This document shows positions 27,398 through 35,874 of a stretch of DNA of 64,000 nt, piece by piece. Below the pieces are notes generated by a model. That model did no database searches and was not told the origin of the DNA. It worked only from the letters and a program-made list of their open reading frames with translations. How positions within the stretch are numbered: the first letter of the stretch is position 1; every line of letters begins with the position of its first letter. The position numbers and the translations under genes are program-made. Location of the stretch: positions 1-64,000 of the forward strand of contig NZ_WVUD01000015.1 in assembly GCF_009856865.1 (NCBI RefSeq), written 5' to 3'. This DNA is from Solidesulfovibrio aerotolerans (GTDB lineage Bacteria; Desulfobacterota; Desulfovibrionia; Desulfovibrionales; Desulfovibrionaceae).

Positions 27398-27760
27398 TCA
27401 GTGCTCAATCTTGGTCAGAACGATAGAACCGTTCTCCACCATCACTGTGAACTCGTCGCCTTCAACCAGTTGAAGTTCTTCAAGTCCAAGGTTTTTCAGA
27501 TAGAGCTTGATTTCGTTGTTCTTATTGACCTTTGGTCTGGTAGAACTTTTAACGTACATTCCCCTGACTTCATAGAAGTGGCGGTCATCACTGATCAGCT
27601 TCAAGACGTATTGCTTGAGGGTTTGCTTGTGGGCAATCCCAAGCTTCGTCATGATTTCAGTTGCTGAATCATTGTTCTTGATGCACTCTCGAAGTAAGGT
27701 CGGGTTATACTTCGATTCGATCTTCGGTGCCTTGGTGGGCTGATCGTCTTTTTTCGACAT
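27398..27760 (-). CDS. HTH plus AbrB-like small regulator (island B copy)
   Basis: 120 aa, start supported by AAGGAG. After a basic N-terminal tail it has a helix-turn-helix-like region (NDSATEIMTKLGIAHKQTLK) and a C-terminal strand-rich region (VEGDEFTVMVENGSIVLTK). Paralogous to the 106-aa protein at 14543. In island B it sits next to the recombinases and may control them or the Rep gene (inference). Confidence 0.65.
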   Translation of the reverse strand: MSKKDDQPTKAPKIESKYNPTLLRECIKNNDSATEIMTKLGIAHKQTLKQYVLKLISDDRHFYEVRGMYVKSSTRPKVNKNNEIKLYLKNLGLEELQLVEGDEFTVMVENGSIVLTKIEH

Positions 27761-27954
27761 GACAAGACTCCTTGTTGGATTTGTACTATTAAATATCTGT
27801 AGGTCTTAGTTGAATAGACAATAAGCAAAAAGTAGCATGTTTAAAAAGACATCCTTATCTTATGCTTTAATTTTAAGAAAATCATAGTAATTTGCTTGAA
27901 ATCGTCGGTTGTTGCGACCTCAGAAATGTTTCTACGGGCATAGAATTCGTAATT

Positions 27955-28130
27955 TGGCCCTAGGACGCGATTCCCGGGCCTTTTGGGGTGTACGGACCCC
28001 AGACTATGGGTTCGGGGTGGAAAGCCCAAAATAACGGCAATTTGGGGGCCTGTTTCTGGCCACACCTGGGTGGCGGAAGTGGGGGAGGGTCCAAGGACAA
28101 GGGAAAAGAGATCTGGCCGTTCGATAATCC
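27955..28130 (+). repeat. divergent GC-rich repeat R6
   Basis: GC-rich block in an AT-rich gap. It shares CCTAGGACGCGATTCCCGGG and GGGGGAGGGTCCAAGG-like words with R1 and R5, but most of it does not align. I treat it as a decayed member. Confidence 0.35.
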
Positions 28131-28484
28131 GCATATCAAGGGATAAAAATAGAAAAAGAAGCATATCCCATAAAGGAACAAGCTTCTTCTAGCATTTTGG
28201 CCTTTCTTGAGTACCAATCAGTTAAATTGATACTCAAGAAAGCCCCAAGATCGAATGGATTGTTGCCAGTCCAAGCTCCTTGTTACTTCTGTACGTTCGG
28301 TTTTCCCGAATACAGCTATATTGAATGATGCAGTGCTAGAATGTATAGAAAATTCTTAAATTATTTTGGTATTATAAACTTTTTTATGCTCTTTTAATTG
28401 AGTATGATTTTATTTAACTTTTAAATTCTAATTTCTATGATTACTGCATCATTCAATGGTCCCTTACAGACCGCAGCCACCCAT

Positions 28485-28700
28485 TTATTTAAGCTTCCTT
28501 TGCTTTGTTTGGTATAAATGGGCTTCCCGTGGTCAAATCGGTGTCCTTGTTTTCAACATCCCGTGCATAATCGCTTCAATATACTTGAATACATTCGTAT
28601 TAGATTTCGAACGGCCATGTTTCTCATCCTGTATATCGGCCACCACTGCTTCATCTCGCTAGAGATTGCGGGCTACTGATTGTCTCAACCACTCCTCCAT
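28485..28700 (-). pseudogene. degraded ORF with internal stops
   Basis: On the minus strand a 72-codon frame runs from ATG 28700 to TAA 28485, broken by two stops. It reads MEEWLRQSVARNL, then RDEAVVADIQDEKHGRSKSN, then PREAHLYQTKQRKLK. Composition is protein-like but no family is recognised. The rest of 28140-29250 is AT-rich and shows no gene. Confidence 0.3.
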
Positions 28701-29257
28701 CTTGATTGCTCAATGATGGATTGGTTCATCTCATGGAGTTCATGATTCAAAAGGAATTGATCAGAACTCTTATTCAAGAGACTTTTTATTTTTTGACTTA
28801 TTTGTCCACCAAGATTAATTCTTGACGAACTTGGACATCGATGCTTCACGGCTCCCATGACCAATTATTTAAAATATTTAAAAGTTGTGTTATCAATACT
28901 GATTAACAGAACTAAGTGTATGGTTTTTAATATCTATCAAAAATCTATGATAAAATTCAATTATATTCAAATTAAATTACTAGAAGATATAGCCTTTATC
29001 TAGGTAAATACTGAGAGTAGCAGGAGTCGAGAACATACTTGATCAAATACAATTGATAAATTATTATCGAAATATATTTGCTAATTATAAGTTGATATTA
29101 ATCTAGTTTATTTTAGTGTTTTCAGAGCTTCAATAATAAGCTAGTTAATGCCATAATTTAAATTGGGAAGGAACAAAACAAGTCCCATTTGGTATATTAG
29201 ATGGTAGCAAATACAACTTCTGAAGATAGAGGTTATAAATGGAATAATATCATGAAT

Positions 29258-30319
29258 TTATTTAATATTGTCTATTATGTTTTTAATATCATTCTTATAC
29301 TTGTATACTGTACTTTTGGATAAATTACTAAACCTTATTATGTTATCTATGTTTATAATTTTATTATTTAATTTTAAATAGTCAATAGTTTGCTTGATTG
29401 TCTCTAGTGTACTGCTTCTTCTCGCCTCATGTGTATGCTTAGCTCCAAGTGACTGATGATCTTTAATAAATAATTTTTTCTCTTCAGGAGAGTCAAGTGA
29501 TAGTTCTCTTTTCTTTAAACCCATGATACCGATATTTTTGGACCAATTTTTAAAGTTTTTATCAAGACGTTTAGTCCAAGTGTACTTAGTTATCGATCTT
29601 GCTATGCTTAGAACTTCATTTCTTAGAAAATCTTTGTTTTGTCCACCATACCAGATATTTTCAGCAGTATATCTTAAACAGATAGATTGGACTTCATTTT
29701 TAAATAAATCATAGTCATTAAAATCTTTTACAATCTTATAAACTAATTTTCTGCAACGATGGAATACTTGCATGTGACGACCTTCGAAGAACCATTCATC
29801 ATCGTCGTTGTACTTGATGGAGGGAAGATTAACAAACTCAGCAAGATATTTTAGATCATAAGACCTATTTGACCAAAAAACACTCCACATTGGAGAGAAT
29901 GGGTTTTTAATTCCAAACTGGGTAAAACCCTTATCAGCTTCAAGTTTATTTTGGTATCCTGCTGTCACAGCATTGAAATATCGGATTGCTTTCCAGCTAA
30001 TGTTTATAGTTCCTTTTTCTAACGGCAGAAGTACTGGATTATCAAGCTCATAGAAGTATTGGGCGTGTCGATTCTTTTTGTTCATAATAATTAAAGTTGG
30101 TTCAGGAAGGATATCATTTTCCCAAGCAAATGCAGCCATATCATAATCTAGGTCCAGAGATATGTAGCCACGTTTTTGAGTAGGAAGCTGAATGTAATTT
30201 GCCGTTGTAATAATATCTTGTTTCTTGCCAATTCTACTTAGAGATTTATTTTTCCCCCAATATGGGTTGTCAGGAAGAAAGTCATAGAATCTTTGCTTTG
30301 GATCATTCGATTTTATCAT
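29258..30319 (-). CDS. rep: plasmid-type Replicase (Rep) of island B
   Basis: 353 aa. N-terminal Replicase family domain: RFYDFLPDNPYWGKNKSLSR, an acidic SLDLDYDMAAFAW segment, HAQYFYEL and NPFSPMWSVFW. A C-terminal helix-turn-helix-like region (FSNLSKSTVYKYKNDIKN) follows a PriCT-like stretch. This is the type of initiator-primase found on ColE2-like theta plasmids. The start ATG has GGTGG upstream, and that site is buried in a leader hairpin (30321-30368). It indicates that island B can replicate autonomously when excised (inference). It differs completely from the island A replication protein. Confidence 0.82.
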   Translation of the reverse strand: MIKSNDPKQRFYDFLPDNPYWGKNKSLSRIGKKQDIITTANYIQLPTQKRGYISLDLDYDMAAFAWENDILPEPTLIIMNKKNRHAQYFYELDNPVLLPLEKGTINISWKAIRYFNAVTAGYQNKLEADKGFTQFGIKNPFSPMWSVFWSNRSYDLKYLAEFVNLPSIKYNDDDEWFFEGRHMQVFHRCRKLVYKIVKDFNDYDLFKNEVQSICLRYTAENIWYGGQNKDFLRNEVLSIARSITKYTWTKRLDKNFKNWSKNIGIMGLKKRELSLDSPEEKKLFIKDHQSLGAKHTHEARRSSTLETIKQTIDYLKLNNKIINIDNIIRFSNLSKSTVYKYKNDIKNIIDNIK

Positions 30320-30320
30320 G

Positions 30321-30368
30321 ATTGACCACCTTTATCAGACCTTTAAGGTGTGATAGCCGATGGTCAAT
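30321..30368 (-). promoter_or_regulatory. rep leader hairpin that can hide the ribosome site
   Basis: ATTGACCA (30321-30328) pairs with TGGTCAAT (30361-30368). Inside, CACCTT can pair with AAGGTG. On the rep mRNA the 3' arm contains the GGTGG ribosome site directly before the start codon. Structure-based control of rep translation is likely. Confidence 0.6.
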
Positions 30369-30479
30369 TTATATCTGTAATGTTTTGAATGCCAAAGTCA
30401 AAATACTAATAATAAAGAAAGAAACAAAATAATATAGAAATAAAGTAAGCAATAAGGATATTTATAGGTGATTTTTGCT

Positions 30480-30671
30480 TCAAACTTGTTGGTGTACCGG
30501 TGGTACGCCTATTTCACCTATCCTTTCGATTGCCCTTTTAGAAAGTTCTAGGACTTTAAGGAAACTTGAATTTCGTTCCAGTAAGGTTTGCTGGGATCGG
30601 TCAAGTTGGCCTGTCGGTGGTGGGCAATCACCCAGGATTATGGGGTAAATTTTGCAAAATTCTATGCCCAT
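30480..30671 (-). CDS. possible 63-aa protein or gene remnant
   Basis: The frame reads protein-like in its second half (LLERNSSFLKVLELSKRAIERIGEIG), which would form an amphipathic helix. No ribosome site is visible. It stands alone between rep and the radical SAM gene on the same strand. It could be a small regulator or a decayed fragment; GC content is slightly above the surroundings. Confidence 0.3.
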   Translation of the reverse strand: MGIEFCKIYPIILGDCPPPTGQLDRSQQTLLERNSSFLKVLELSKRAIERIGEIGVPPVHQQV

Positions 30672-30807
30672 AGAAATTTTTATCTAATTATTTCATGTGG
30701 TTGTGATATCAATGTGATTTTACGCTGTGACTGTTGAAAGAATGCTCATTGGTTTTTATTTATTGTCTTTTTGCTTTTTCCTATCCTTTGCAAGGATTAT
30801 TTACCCC

Positions 30808-30842
30808 TAAAAAAGAGCCACCTGGGGGCAACCAAGTGGCTC
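30808..30842 (-). terminator. terminator of the radical SAM gene
   Basis: GAGCCAC (30815-30821) pairs with GTGGCTC, with further TGG/CCA pairing. The minus strand continues into TTTTTTAG. Confidence 0.8.
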
Positions 30843-30862
30843 CTTCAACTGAATGTTAAATA

Positions 30863-31801
30863 CTATTTCAACCAAATCACAGCCTGATCGTCAACCTTGT
30901 AACCATCGCCGTTCGCGTAGACCAATATTTTCAATTTATCGACACTGTTCAATTTCTTTGCAACAGCAGTAGTCATATTGATAAGCTCTTCCACGTAAAA
31001 CATATGTAAAGTCGAAGTTCTAATCATGTCAAATTGAGCAGCAATACTTTTATGCCCATTACTTTCAAGAATTTGCATGCAGCGAGTTATTCCAGGTCCA
31101 CGAGGGTTCAACGGTTCTGTCCAGATAGATTCAGGGTCACATTCTAAAACAGAAGAAAGCATTTGTTCAAAGCTTGCAGTATCATTTCCAATTCCAGGCA
31201 ATACCGGGCAAATCATTCCAAAGGTTTTAATCCCCAGGGAGTGGGCTTTTATCATAGTATCAATACGTTCAGATATCATGGAAGCGTTTGGTTCTATCAA
31301 CTTTATGATGTTTTCTTTTGAAACTGGACTTGTAATGCTTAATCCAATTCTAATGCGGTCTCCAAATTGCTTGATGATATCAAAATCATTTTGAACGGCA
31401 GCATTCTTTGTCAGGATTCTAACTTTGCACTTCGATTTGACAAGAACTTGTTCTAGAATCTTTCTTCCAAGATTATGTTTCTGTGCTTCTGGTGACCAAC
31501 AGTCAGTTATTGTGCTGATCATGACCATATCTTCTGGACCTAAATTGCTTATCTGTCTACCAACTCTAATTGCTGTCCATGGATCAACTATAGAATTACC
31601 TTGTTCAAAATATTGAAAAGAAGAAACACCAATATTTCGAAAAAGAGCGTGGGTTCGTAAAAGAGAAGGCGTAGAGCAATAAGCACAACCATGTCCACAG
31701 ATTAACCCTCCATTTATAGCATGGGTTGCTAAATATTTTTTCTTGAATTCATCCGACTTTGTGACACCAACACTTCGTTGAAACTCTTTGATTTCATTCA
31801 T
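30863..31801 (-). CDS. radical SAM protein of the SplB / DNA repair photolyase group
   Basis: About 312 aa; the second ATG (31801) has better spacing from AGG than the first (31807). The radical SAM cluster motif is CGHGCAYC near residue 35, whose three cysteines bind the 4Fe-4S cluster. Later landmarks TDCWSPEAQ, RILTKNAAVQ, RIGLSITSP and PVLPGIGND follow the order seen in COG1533 (spore photoproduct lyase-like) proteins. The substrate of most members is unknown; DNA lesion repair and base or peptide modification are options. The next gene upstream is the TGT-like protein on the same strand, 284 bp away behind a terminator, so they are separate units. No island A equivalent. Confidence 0.78.
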   Translation of the reverse strand: MNEIKEFQRSVGVTKSDEFKKKYLATHAINGGLICGHGCAYCSTPSLLRTHALFRNIGVSSFQYFEQGNSIVDPWTAIRVGRQISNLGPEDMVMISTITDCWSPEAQKHNLGRKILEQVLVKSKCKVRILTKNAAVQNDFDIIKQFGDRIRIGLSITSPVSKENIIKLIEPNASMISERIDTMIKAHSLGIKTFGMICPVLPGIGNDTASFEQMLSSVLECDPESIWTEPLNPRGPGITRCMQILESNGHKSIAAQFDMIRTSTLHMFYVEELINMTTAVAKKLNSVDKLKILVYANGDGYKVDDQAVIWLK

Positions 31802-31967
31802 AATCATCCTGCTTTTGTTTCTAATTGGTTTGGTTGTTTTACCATACGACAGGGATTTTACACGAAATATTTACATTCACATCTTGTAATATCTATAATT
31901 TTGTGTTTCTTTAGTGCAGAAAAATGTCAATGAACGCAAAAGATATGCTTATAGGCAAATAAAACAG

Positions 31968-31994
31968 AAAAAGGGCACTTTCGTACCCTTTTTC
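31968..31994. terminator. terminator of the TGT-like operon of island B
   Basis: AAAAAGGG pairs with CCCTTTTT around ACTTTCGT-type loop sequence. T-runs exist in both directions. It closes the minus-strand operon ending at 32085. Confidence 0.75.
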
Positions 31995-32084
31995 ATTATC
32001 GAACATCGGTGTTTGTTGTAATGGTATTCGTAGTATACGTTTTGCTACTAAGTGGATAAAATTTTGCAATAACTACTGAAGATT

Positions 32085-32978
32085 TCACCAAGTATCAAAT
32101 ACTAATCCATCAGATATTTGCCGTTCAGTAATTTTTTTCTCCAAACTGCTGAAGTAAAAAGAATTTGCAACAGTTCTTAAAATAGTTTCTGTAGCCAGAT
32201 CATTCTTAGTTAAACCAAGATTCGTGTAGATGTAGTCTTGGTACTCTTCGAGTATATTATACTTTTTGTATTTATGACCATCAATAAAATCATCGTTTGT
32301 ATTGCCGTTTCTGTCTTCAGGCAAAAAAGAGAATGTAACTTCTTCTTTCATAAGTTCAGAATAAAATATAACTCTACCAACACTCACCCATCGAGCAAAA
32401 GACGAACAATCAGTAGACCAAGCTTTCAATCCAAGCAATCTTTTGTAACTACCATATGCAAAAACATGGACTTTAAAATTATGGGTATAAAATAATTCGA
32501 CAACATCTTTCAAATGTTGTGGGTCTTTGCTTAAAGTTGAACCAATAGCGATTTTATCATAGTAGCCTTCAAACGATAGAAAGTGGTTAATTTCTTGCTT
32601 TGTAAAACTATGTATAACTGGAACTGGTCTATGTCCATTGTCTTCCAAATATATTTGGTTGGCCCAGTTGATTTCTAATGGATCACCATCAAATTTTTCG
32701 TCATAGTTAAAATAAAAATTGAATAAATGTTTCCGCCTTGTTAAAAACTTCGAGTATATTTTGACGTTACTTTTGTGCTTTAATGTGCCTTGATTTAAAG
32801 CCCATACTCCAGAGTCAAGTATTAATGAGTTTATATTTTTAGGTTTTTCTTCGATCATCCTCAATGTCTCTGGGCCATCAGTCCGATAGGATCTTAAGAC
32901 ATTAATTTTGGACTCAGGGCTTCTCGAATTAAGTTTACTCAAAATATCAGCTGTTATTGATGATTGATAAATTCGCAT
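32085..32978 (-). CDS. TGT/DpdA-like TIM-barrel protein (island B copy)
   Basis: 297 aa from ATG 32978, one base after the stop of the preceding gene; this start gives MRIYQSS, matching MRVFISS of the island A copy (296 aa). Motifs in order: LILDSGVWALNQG (about 55), PVPVIHS (about 125), KIAIGST (about 145), VHVFAYG (about 170), STDCSSFARW (about 190). The pattern is that of the TGT fold; the aspartates of LDSG and STDCSS are the candidate catalytic residues. Family members exchange guanine for 7-deazaguanine in tRNA or, in phages, DNA. Substrate not decided here. Assignment rests on motif order only. Confidence 0.55.
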   Translation of the reverse strand: MRIYQSSITADILSKLNSRSPESKINVLRSYRTDGPETLRMIEEKPKNINSLILDSGVWALNQGTLKHKSNVKIYSKFLTRRKHLFNFYFNYDEKFDGDPLEINWANQIYLEDNGHRPVPVIHSFTKQEINHFLSFEGYYDKIAIGSTLSKDPQHLKDVVELFYTHNFKVHVFAYGSYKRLLGLKAWSTDCSSFARWVSVGRVIFYSELMKEEVTFSFLPEDRNGNTNDDFIDGHKYKKYNILEEYQDYIYTNLGLTKNDLATETILRTVANSFYFSSLEKKITERQISDGLVFDTW

Positions 32979-32979
32979 G

Positions 32980-33894
32980 CTATTTTTCCCAATCAAGACC
33001 TTCTTCTTTACATTTTATTTTAAAAAGTTCTGTTATGTAGTGTGCACCATCTTCTAAGAGATAAAGTTCGATTGATTTCATGGGATATCTTTGATCAATT
33101 GCTTGCTTTCCGAGTTTTGTAAGGTTTTCTAGAAGCAAAGCTAGTTCTCGGCATCTTGCAATTTGTTGTTTTCTAGGTTTTGTTTCAGGAGTTTCAAAAT
33201 CAATCATATTTAGAAGTGTTACTGTTGGATTTTTTGATTCGTACAATTTATCTAACAGCTTTTTGTCAAATTTTAATCCAACTTCTACTGCATCTGCTAT
33301 ATGCTCAAGCTGTATATTTATTTTTTTCTTTTTAAATAATTTTTCGTTAATTATGAATGCTTCAACTAGTATTGTGAACATTTCAAAGTCATCTTCTTTG
33401 TCAAGGTCAAGGGTGTATGAAATGTTTTGAAATATTTTATCGATTGGGTCGGTAAACTTATGAGTGTCAACTGCTTGAGCCAGTGCCTTAATTCTTTTCC
33501 AGCCCAGGTTGTAGTACTTTTCGATGTCTTTCAGTTTGGCTACTTTTTGTCGTATTTTTCGTTCTTCAGTGCTTAAATTAAAATGTGTTATTGCAAATAC
33601 TTCCCATGTTCCGTATGTGCATGTTTGTTTTGCTTTCAATATTATCTTGCCTGATTGTATTCTTAAGATTGCTTGCCAGATGTCGTCTTTATGTGAATCC
33701 AGGCGTATGCGTATTTCAAGGTCTGTATAGGCTCGTTTTAACTTCTCTAAGTTTTCTTCTGAATCTGATAATTTCTCCTTGATTAAAATGTCAATAGCTT
33801 CAACTTCAGGGCATTCATTTGGGTGTTTTCTTTGGTTTTGGTTGGGTTCTTGTTGATTTGCTAGTACGGGCAAGTTGTTATCATTCTCTATCAT
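32980..33894 (-). CDS. DUF3102-like helical protein, partner of the TGT-like gene (island B copy)
   Basis: 304 aa from the ATG with GGAG six bases upstream (33894). The region about 80-145 (ILKAKQTCTYGTWEVF then YNLGWKRIKALAQAV) resembles DUF3102. The remainder is helical and aligns by eye with 4761-5909 of island A, including a TLLNMIDFETPE / YLLELVNEPEN block. The stop is separated from the TGT-like start by one base, so the two are tightly coupled. The N-terminal tail is Asn/Gln-rich. Confidence 0.5.
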   Translation of the reverse strand: MIENDNNLPVLANQQEPNQNQRKHPNECPEVEAIDILIKEKLSDSEENLEKLKRAYTDLEIRIRLDSHKDDIWQAILRIQSGKIILKAKQTCTYGTWEVFAITHFNLSTEERKIRQKVAKLKDIEKYYNLGWKRIKALAQAVDTHKFTDPIDKIFQNISYTLDLDKEDDFEMFTILVEAFIINEKLFKKKKINIQLEHIADAVEVGLKFDKKLLDKLYESKNPTVTLLNMIDFETPETKPRKQQIARCRELALLLENLTKLGKQAIDQRYPMKSIELYLLEDGAHYITELFKIKCKEEGLDWEK

Positions 33895-33973
33895 GTTCAT
33901 CTCCAAAAAATAATCAGTAATTTAAGGTAGTTAGCATAAAAAGACGAACTTTCCGACGATCTGTTCTAACCAG

Positions 33974-34180
33974 CTAAAATGACTGAAAAAAATGTGCAAG
34001 TGAGACAGCAGTGACCTTTTTGCCGAGATACCTCCTGGAATTATCTTTATCTATACCAAAGTTCTCCCGACGCAATGTCGCATAAAAGTGATGAAGCGGT
34101 TGAATAAAATAGGGTGGTAATAAACACAGTGCAGGTGTTTTCCCTTCATATTCGACTTTAACACTGGTTAATTGCTGCAT
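33974..34180 (-). CDS. 68-aa hypothetical protein
   Basis: The start has AGGAAG at good spacing. The sequence opens MQQLTSVKVEYEGKTPALCL and continues with a PPYFIQPLHHFYATLRRE segment. Unknown family. It precedes the DUF3102-like gene by about 80 bp on the same strand and may lead the operon. No equivalent in island A. Confidence 0.45.
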   Translation of the reverse strand: MQQLTSVKVEYEGKTPALCLLPPYFIQPLHHFYATLRRENFGIDKDNSRRYLGKKVTAVSLAHFFQSF

Positions 34181-34465
34181 GTGACTTCCTGGTACTATTA
34201 TTTTGCTGTTACTTTTTTAAAAAATTTGTATTAGAGTGCGCACTTGTCATTGACTTTTGGTAATTACCTTTGAGGTTGAAGTCAAGTGCCGGTGGCGCGG
34301 CCAAATGTGTCGGTGGATACCTTTTTTCACTGTGAGATTGCAGTAAATATGCTCAATTTACCACTTTTATCCCAATTTTTAGGGGGTAGTGCTCGAAAAT
34401 CCGTGTTTAGAGATTAGGATTTACCACTCATCTGGTGGTTCTTGGTTGCTATTGGGTTTTTTGCA

Positions 34466-34537
34466 CCACTTTTGCTCGAAGAGCAACGCACTTATTTCCT
34501 CGTATTTTTGTATAGAATTTGTGCGTTACAAATCGAA
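34466..34537. repeat. conserved hairpin element downstream of DUF6573 (island B copy)
   Basis: Near-identical to 8382-8453. GCAACGCA (34483-34490) faces TGCGTTAC (34522-34529) with the same 31-base loop; one arm base differs and is unpaired. It begins 24 bp after the DUF6573 stop on the minus strand. The rest of 34181-34465 shows no gene. Confidence 0.6.
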
Positions 34538-34561
34538 TAAAATCAGTATGTTTTGAAAGAA

Positions 34562-34951
34562 CTAATCGTCCTCGTGCAGCATCAAGGTCAGAACTGGCTC
34601 CCCCTGATCACCAGGGCCAATGTGCGCGATGACCTCGACTGTCTCCGTTTTCCCAGGGGCCATGAGGAAAGCAACCCGGACTGTCGCTCGATCCGCGCCG
34701 GCATGATTCTTTCTGGCAGCGCACAGCACAAGGAACAGGAGGTCGTGGAGGCGGCCAGCTGTGGACTGACCCTCGCCTTCGAGTCCGGTGGGTGGTTCGA
34801 CGTACCCGTGAAAGAGGGTAGCGGTGACGACGGTATTCACCTTGAACCCGACTCCCCTGGCAGCATCGGTGACATCAATGAGAACTCCGTCCTCGATTGC
34901 TTGTTGCCGTGTATAAGAATAAATAAGATTCCATTCGTTATCGGTGGTCAT
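34562..34951 (-). CDS. DUF6573-like protein (island B copy)
   Basis: 129 aa, paralog of the protein at 8722: same IYSYTRQQAIEDGVLIDVT opening, same GRLHDLL centre, same acidic end. It overlaps the 75-aa gene by 14 bp as in island A. Base composition is noticeably GC-richer than the neighbouring genes, as is the 51-aa gene upstream, which may reflect a different source or stronger expression. Function unknown. Confidence 0.7.
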   Translation of the reverse strand: MTTDNEWNLIYSYTRQQAIEDGVLIDVTDAARGVGFKVNTVVTATLFHGYVEPPTGLEGEGQSTAGRLHDLLFLVLCAARKNHAGADRATVRVAFLMAPGKTETVEVIAHIGPGDQGEPVLTLMLHEDD

Positions 34952-35165
34952 CTTCTTGATCCTGTTCTTGAGTGGTTAGAAGGGCATCGAGTTTGATCCG
35001 AAAGCTATTGCATAATTCAAGACCTACCTCGGCACATGAACGGGTCATGTCGTCATGGATTCCTTCAGATTGTTTGCTCATGATCTTGAAAAGTTGTTCA
35101 ATCGGATGAAATCCATTGATTATTTCCGTTTTTAGATCAAGAAGGTCTTGATGATCTTTCCCCAT
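34938..35165 (-). CDS. 75-aa helical protein paired with DUF6573 (island B copy)
   Basis: Same length and layout as 9098-9325, including EQLFKIM near residue 25. The conserved pair, conserved overlap and conserved downstream hairpin form a three-part unit present in both islands. No known domain. Confidence 0.7.
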   Translation of the reverse strand: MGKDHQDLLDLKTEIINGFHPIEQLFKIMSKQSEGIHDDMTRSCAEVGLELCNSFRIKLDALLTTQEQDQEDDHR

Positions 35166-35253
35166 CGTTCTCGCCTTTGTTTTATAAAGGTTGTCAGGAA
35201 TGTTTTATGTTGTGGAAGTTTCTCAAGAAGAAGTGCTGGGACTAAGAAAGTTC

Positions 35254-35281
35254 GCAGGATGCTATTGCTAACACCCTGCGA
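35254..35281 (-). terminator. hairpin after the 51-aa gene
   Basis: CGCAGG pairs with CCTGCG across a 16-base loop just downstream of the small gene. The following minus-strand sequence is only weakly T-rich (AACTTTC), so termination is uncertain. Confidence 0.4.
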
Positions 35282-35295
35282 AGTCGGCATAAAAC

Positions 35296-35451
35296 TTACT
35301 CGTCGGAAGCGTCGTTCATCTCCTGAACGAACTGCTCCTGGTCGGCAGGAGACATACGCTCGAAGGAGTCATGCATCTCTTCACGTTCAGGATCAGGACC
35401 GAGGTCAGGTGCGCCAGGGATAAAGACGGGGCCAAAGGGATTCTCAACCAT
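35296..35451 (-). CDS. 51-aa acidic protein with a strong ribosome site
   Basis: GGAGG lies eight bases before ATG 35451, and the frame ends at TAA 35296-35298. The protein opens MVENPFGPVFIPGAPDLGPD and is rich in Glu, Asp, Pro and Met, with an acidic end (NDASDE). Codon use is GC-richer than the island average. No known family. It lies upstream of the 75-aa/DUF6573 pair on the same strand and may be its first gene. Confidence 0.65.
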   Translation of the reverse strand: MVENPFGPVFIPGAPDLGPDPEREEMHDSFERMSPADQEQFVQEMNDASDE

Positions 35452-35534
35452 AGGAATTACCTCCGTTTAACTGGGATCGAGATGGAATGTCGCAGGTGCC
35501 GGTACTCGGGTGAGAGTACCCTAGGCTCGGGGGC

Positions 35535-35720
35535 CAGGTCACGGTGAAGGTGGAGTGGTTGGGACAGCGAGCACTGGAAACGGACATTGGGCTTAAACTG
35601 GGATTCCCTAGGGTTTTGGCCCAGGGGGAGACAAAGGGGGGAGGCCACTGGGAAAGCCCCAGGAAGGGGGCCTAGGGCGCGAATTAGCGGGATGTCCGGG
35701 TGGGTAGGCTAAGTCGGGAT
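35535..35720 (+). repeat. GC-rich dispersed repeat R7
   Basis: It shares CAGGGGGAGACAAAGGGGGG and the AGGCCACTGGGAAAG core with R2, and GCGCGAATTAGCG with R3 (GGGCGTGAATTAGCG). It separates the backbone genes from the flagellin gene. Confidence 0.7.
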
Positions 35721-35874
35721 GATATGGGGGAGAAAATTCCCCTTAGTACTGATAACCGAAAAGTACAAAGAACTAGGGAAGTGCTTTGAAACATGAAAAT
35801 TAAGTTGTTTATAGGTAAAGCTTGGGTATGGATGGAATATTGTTACAAACTATCTAAAATTAAAATATATCACT

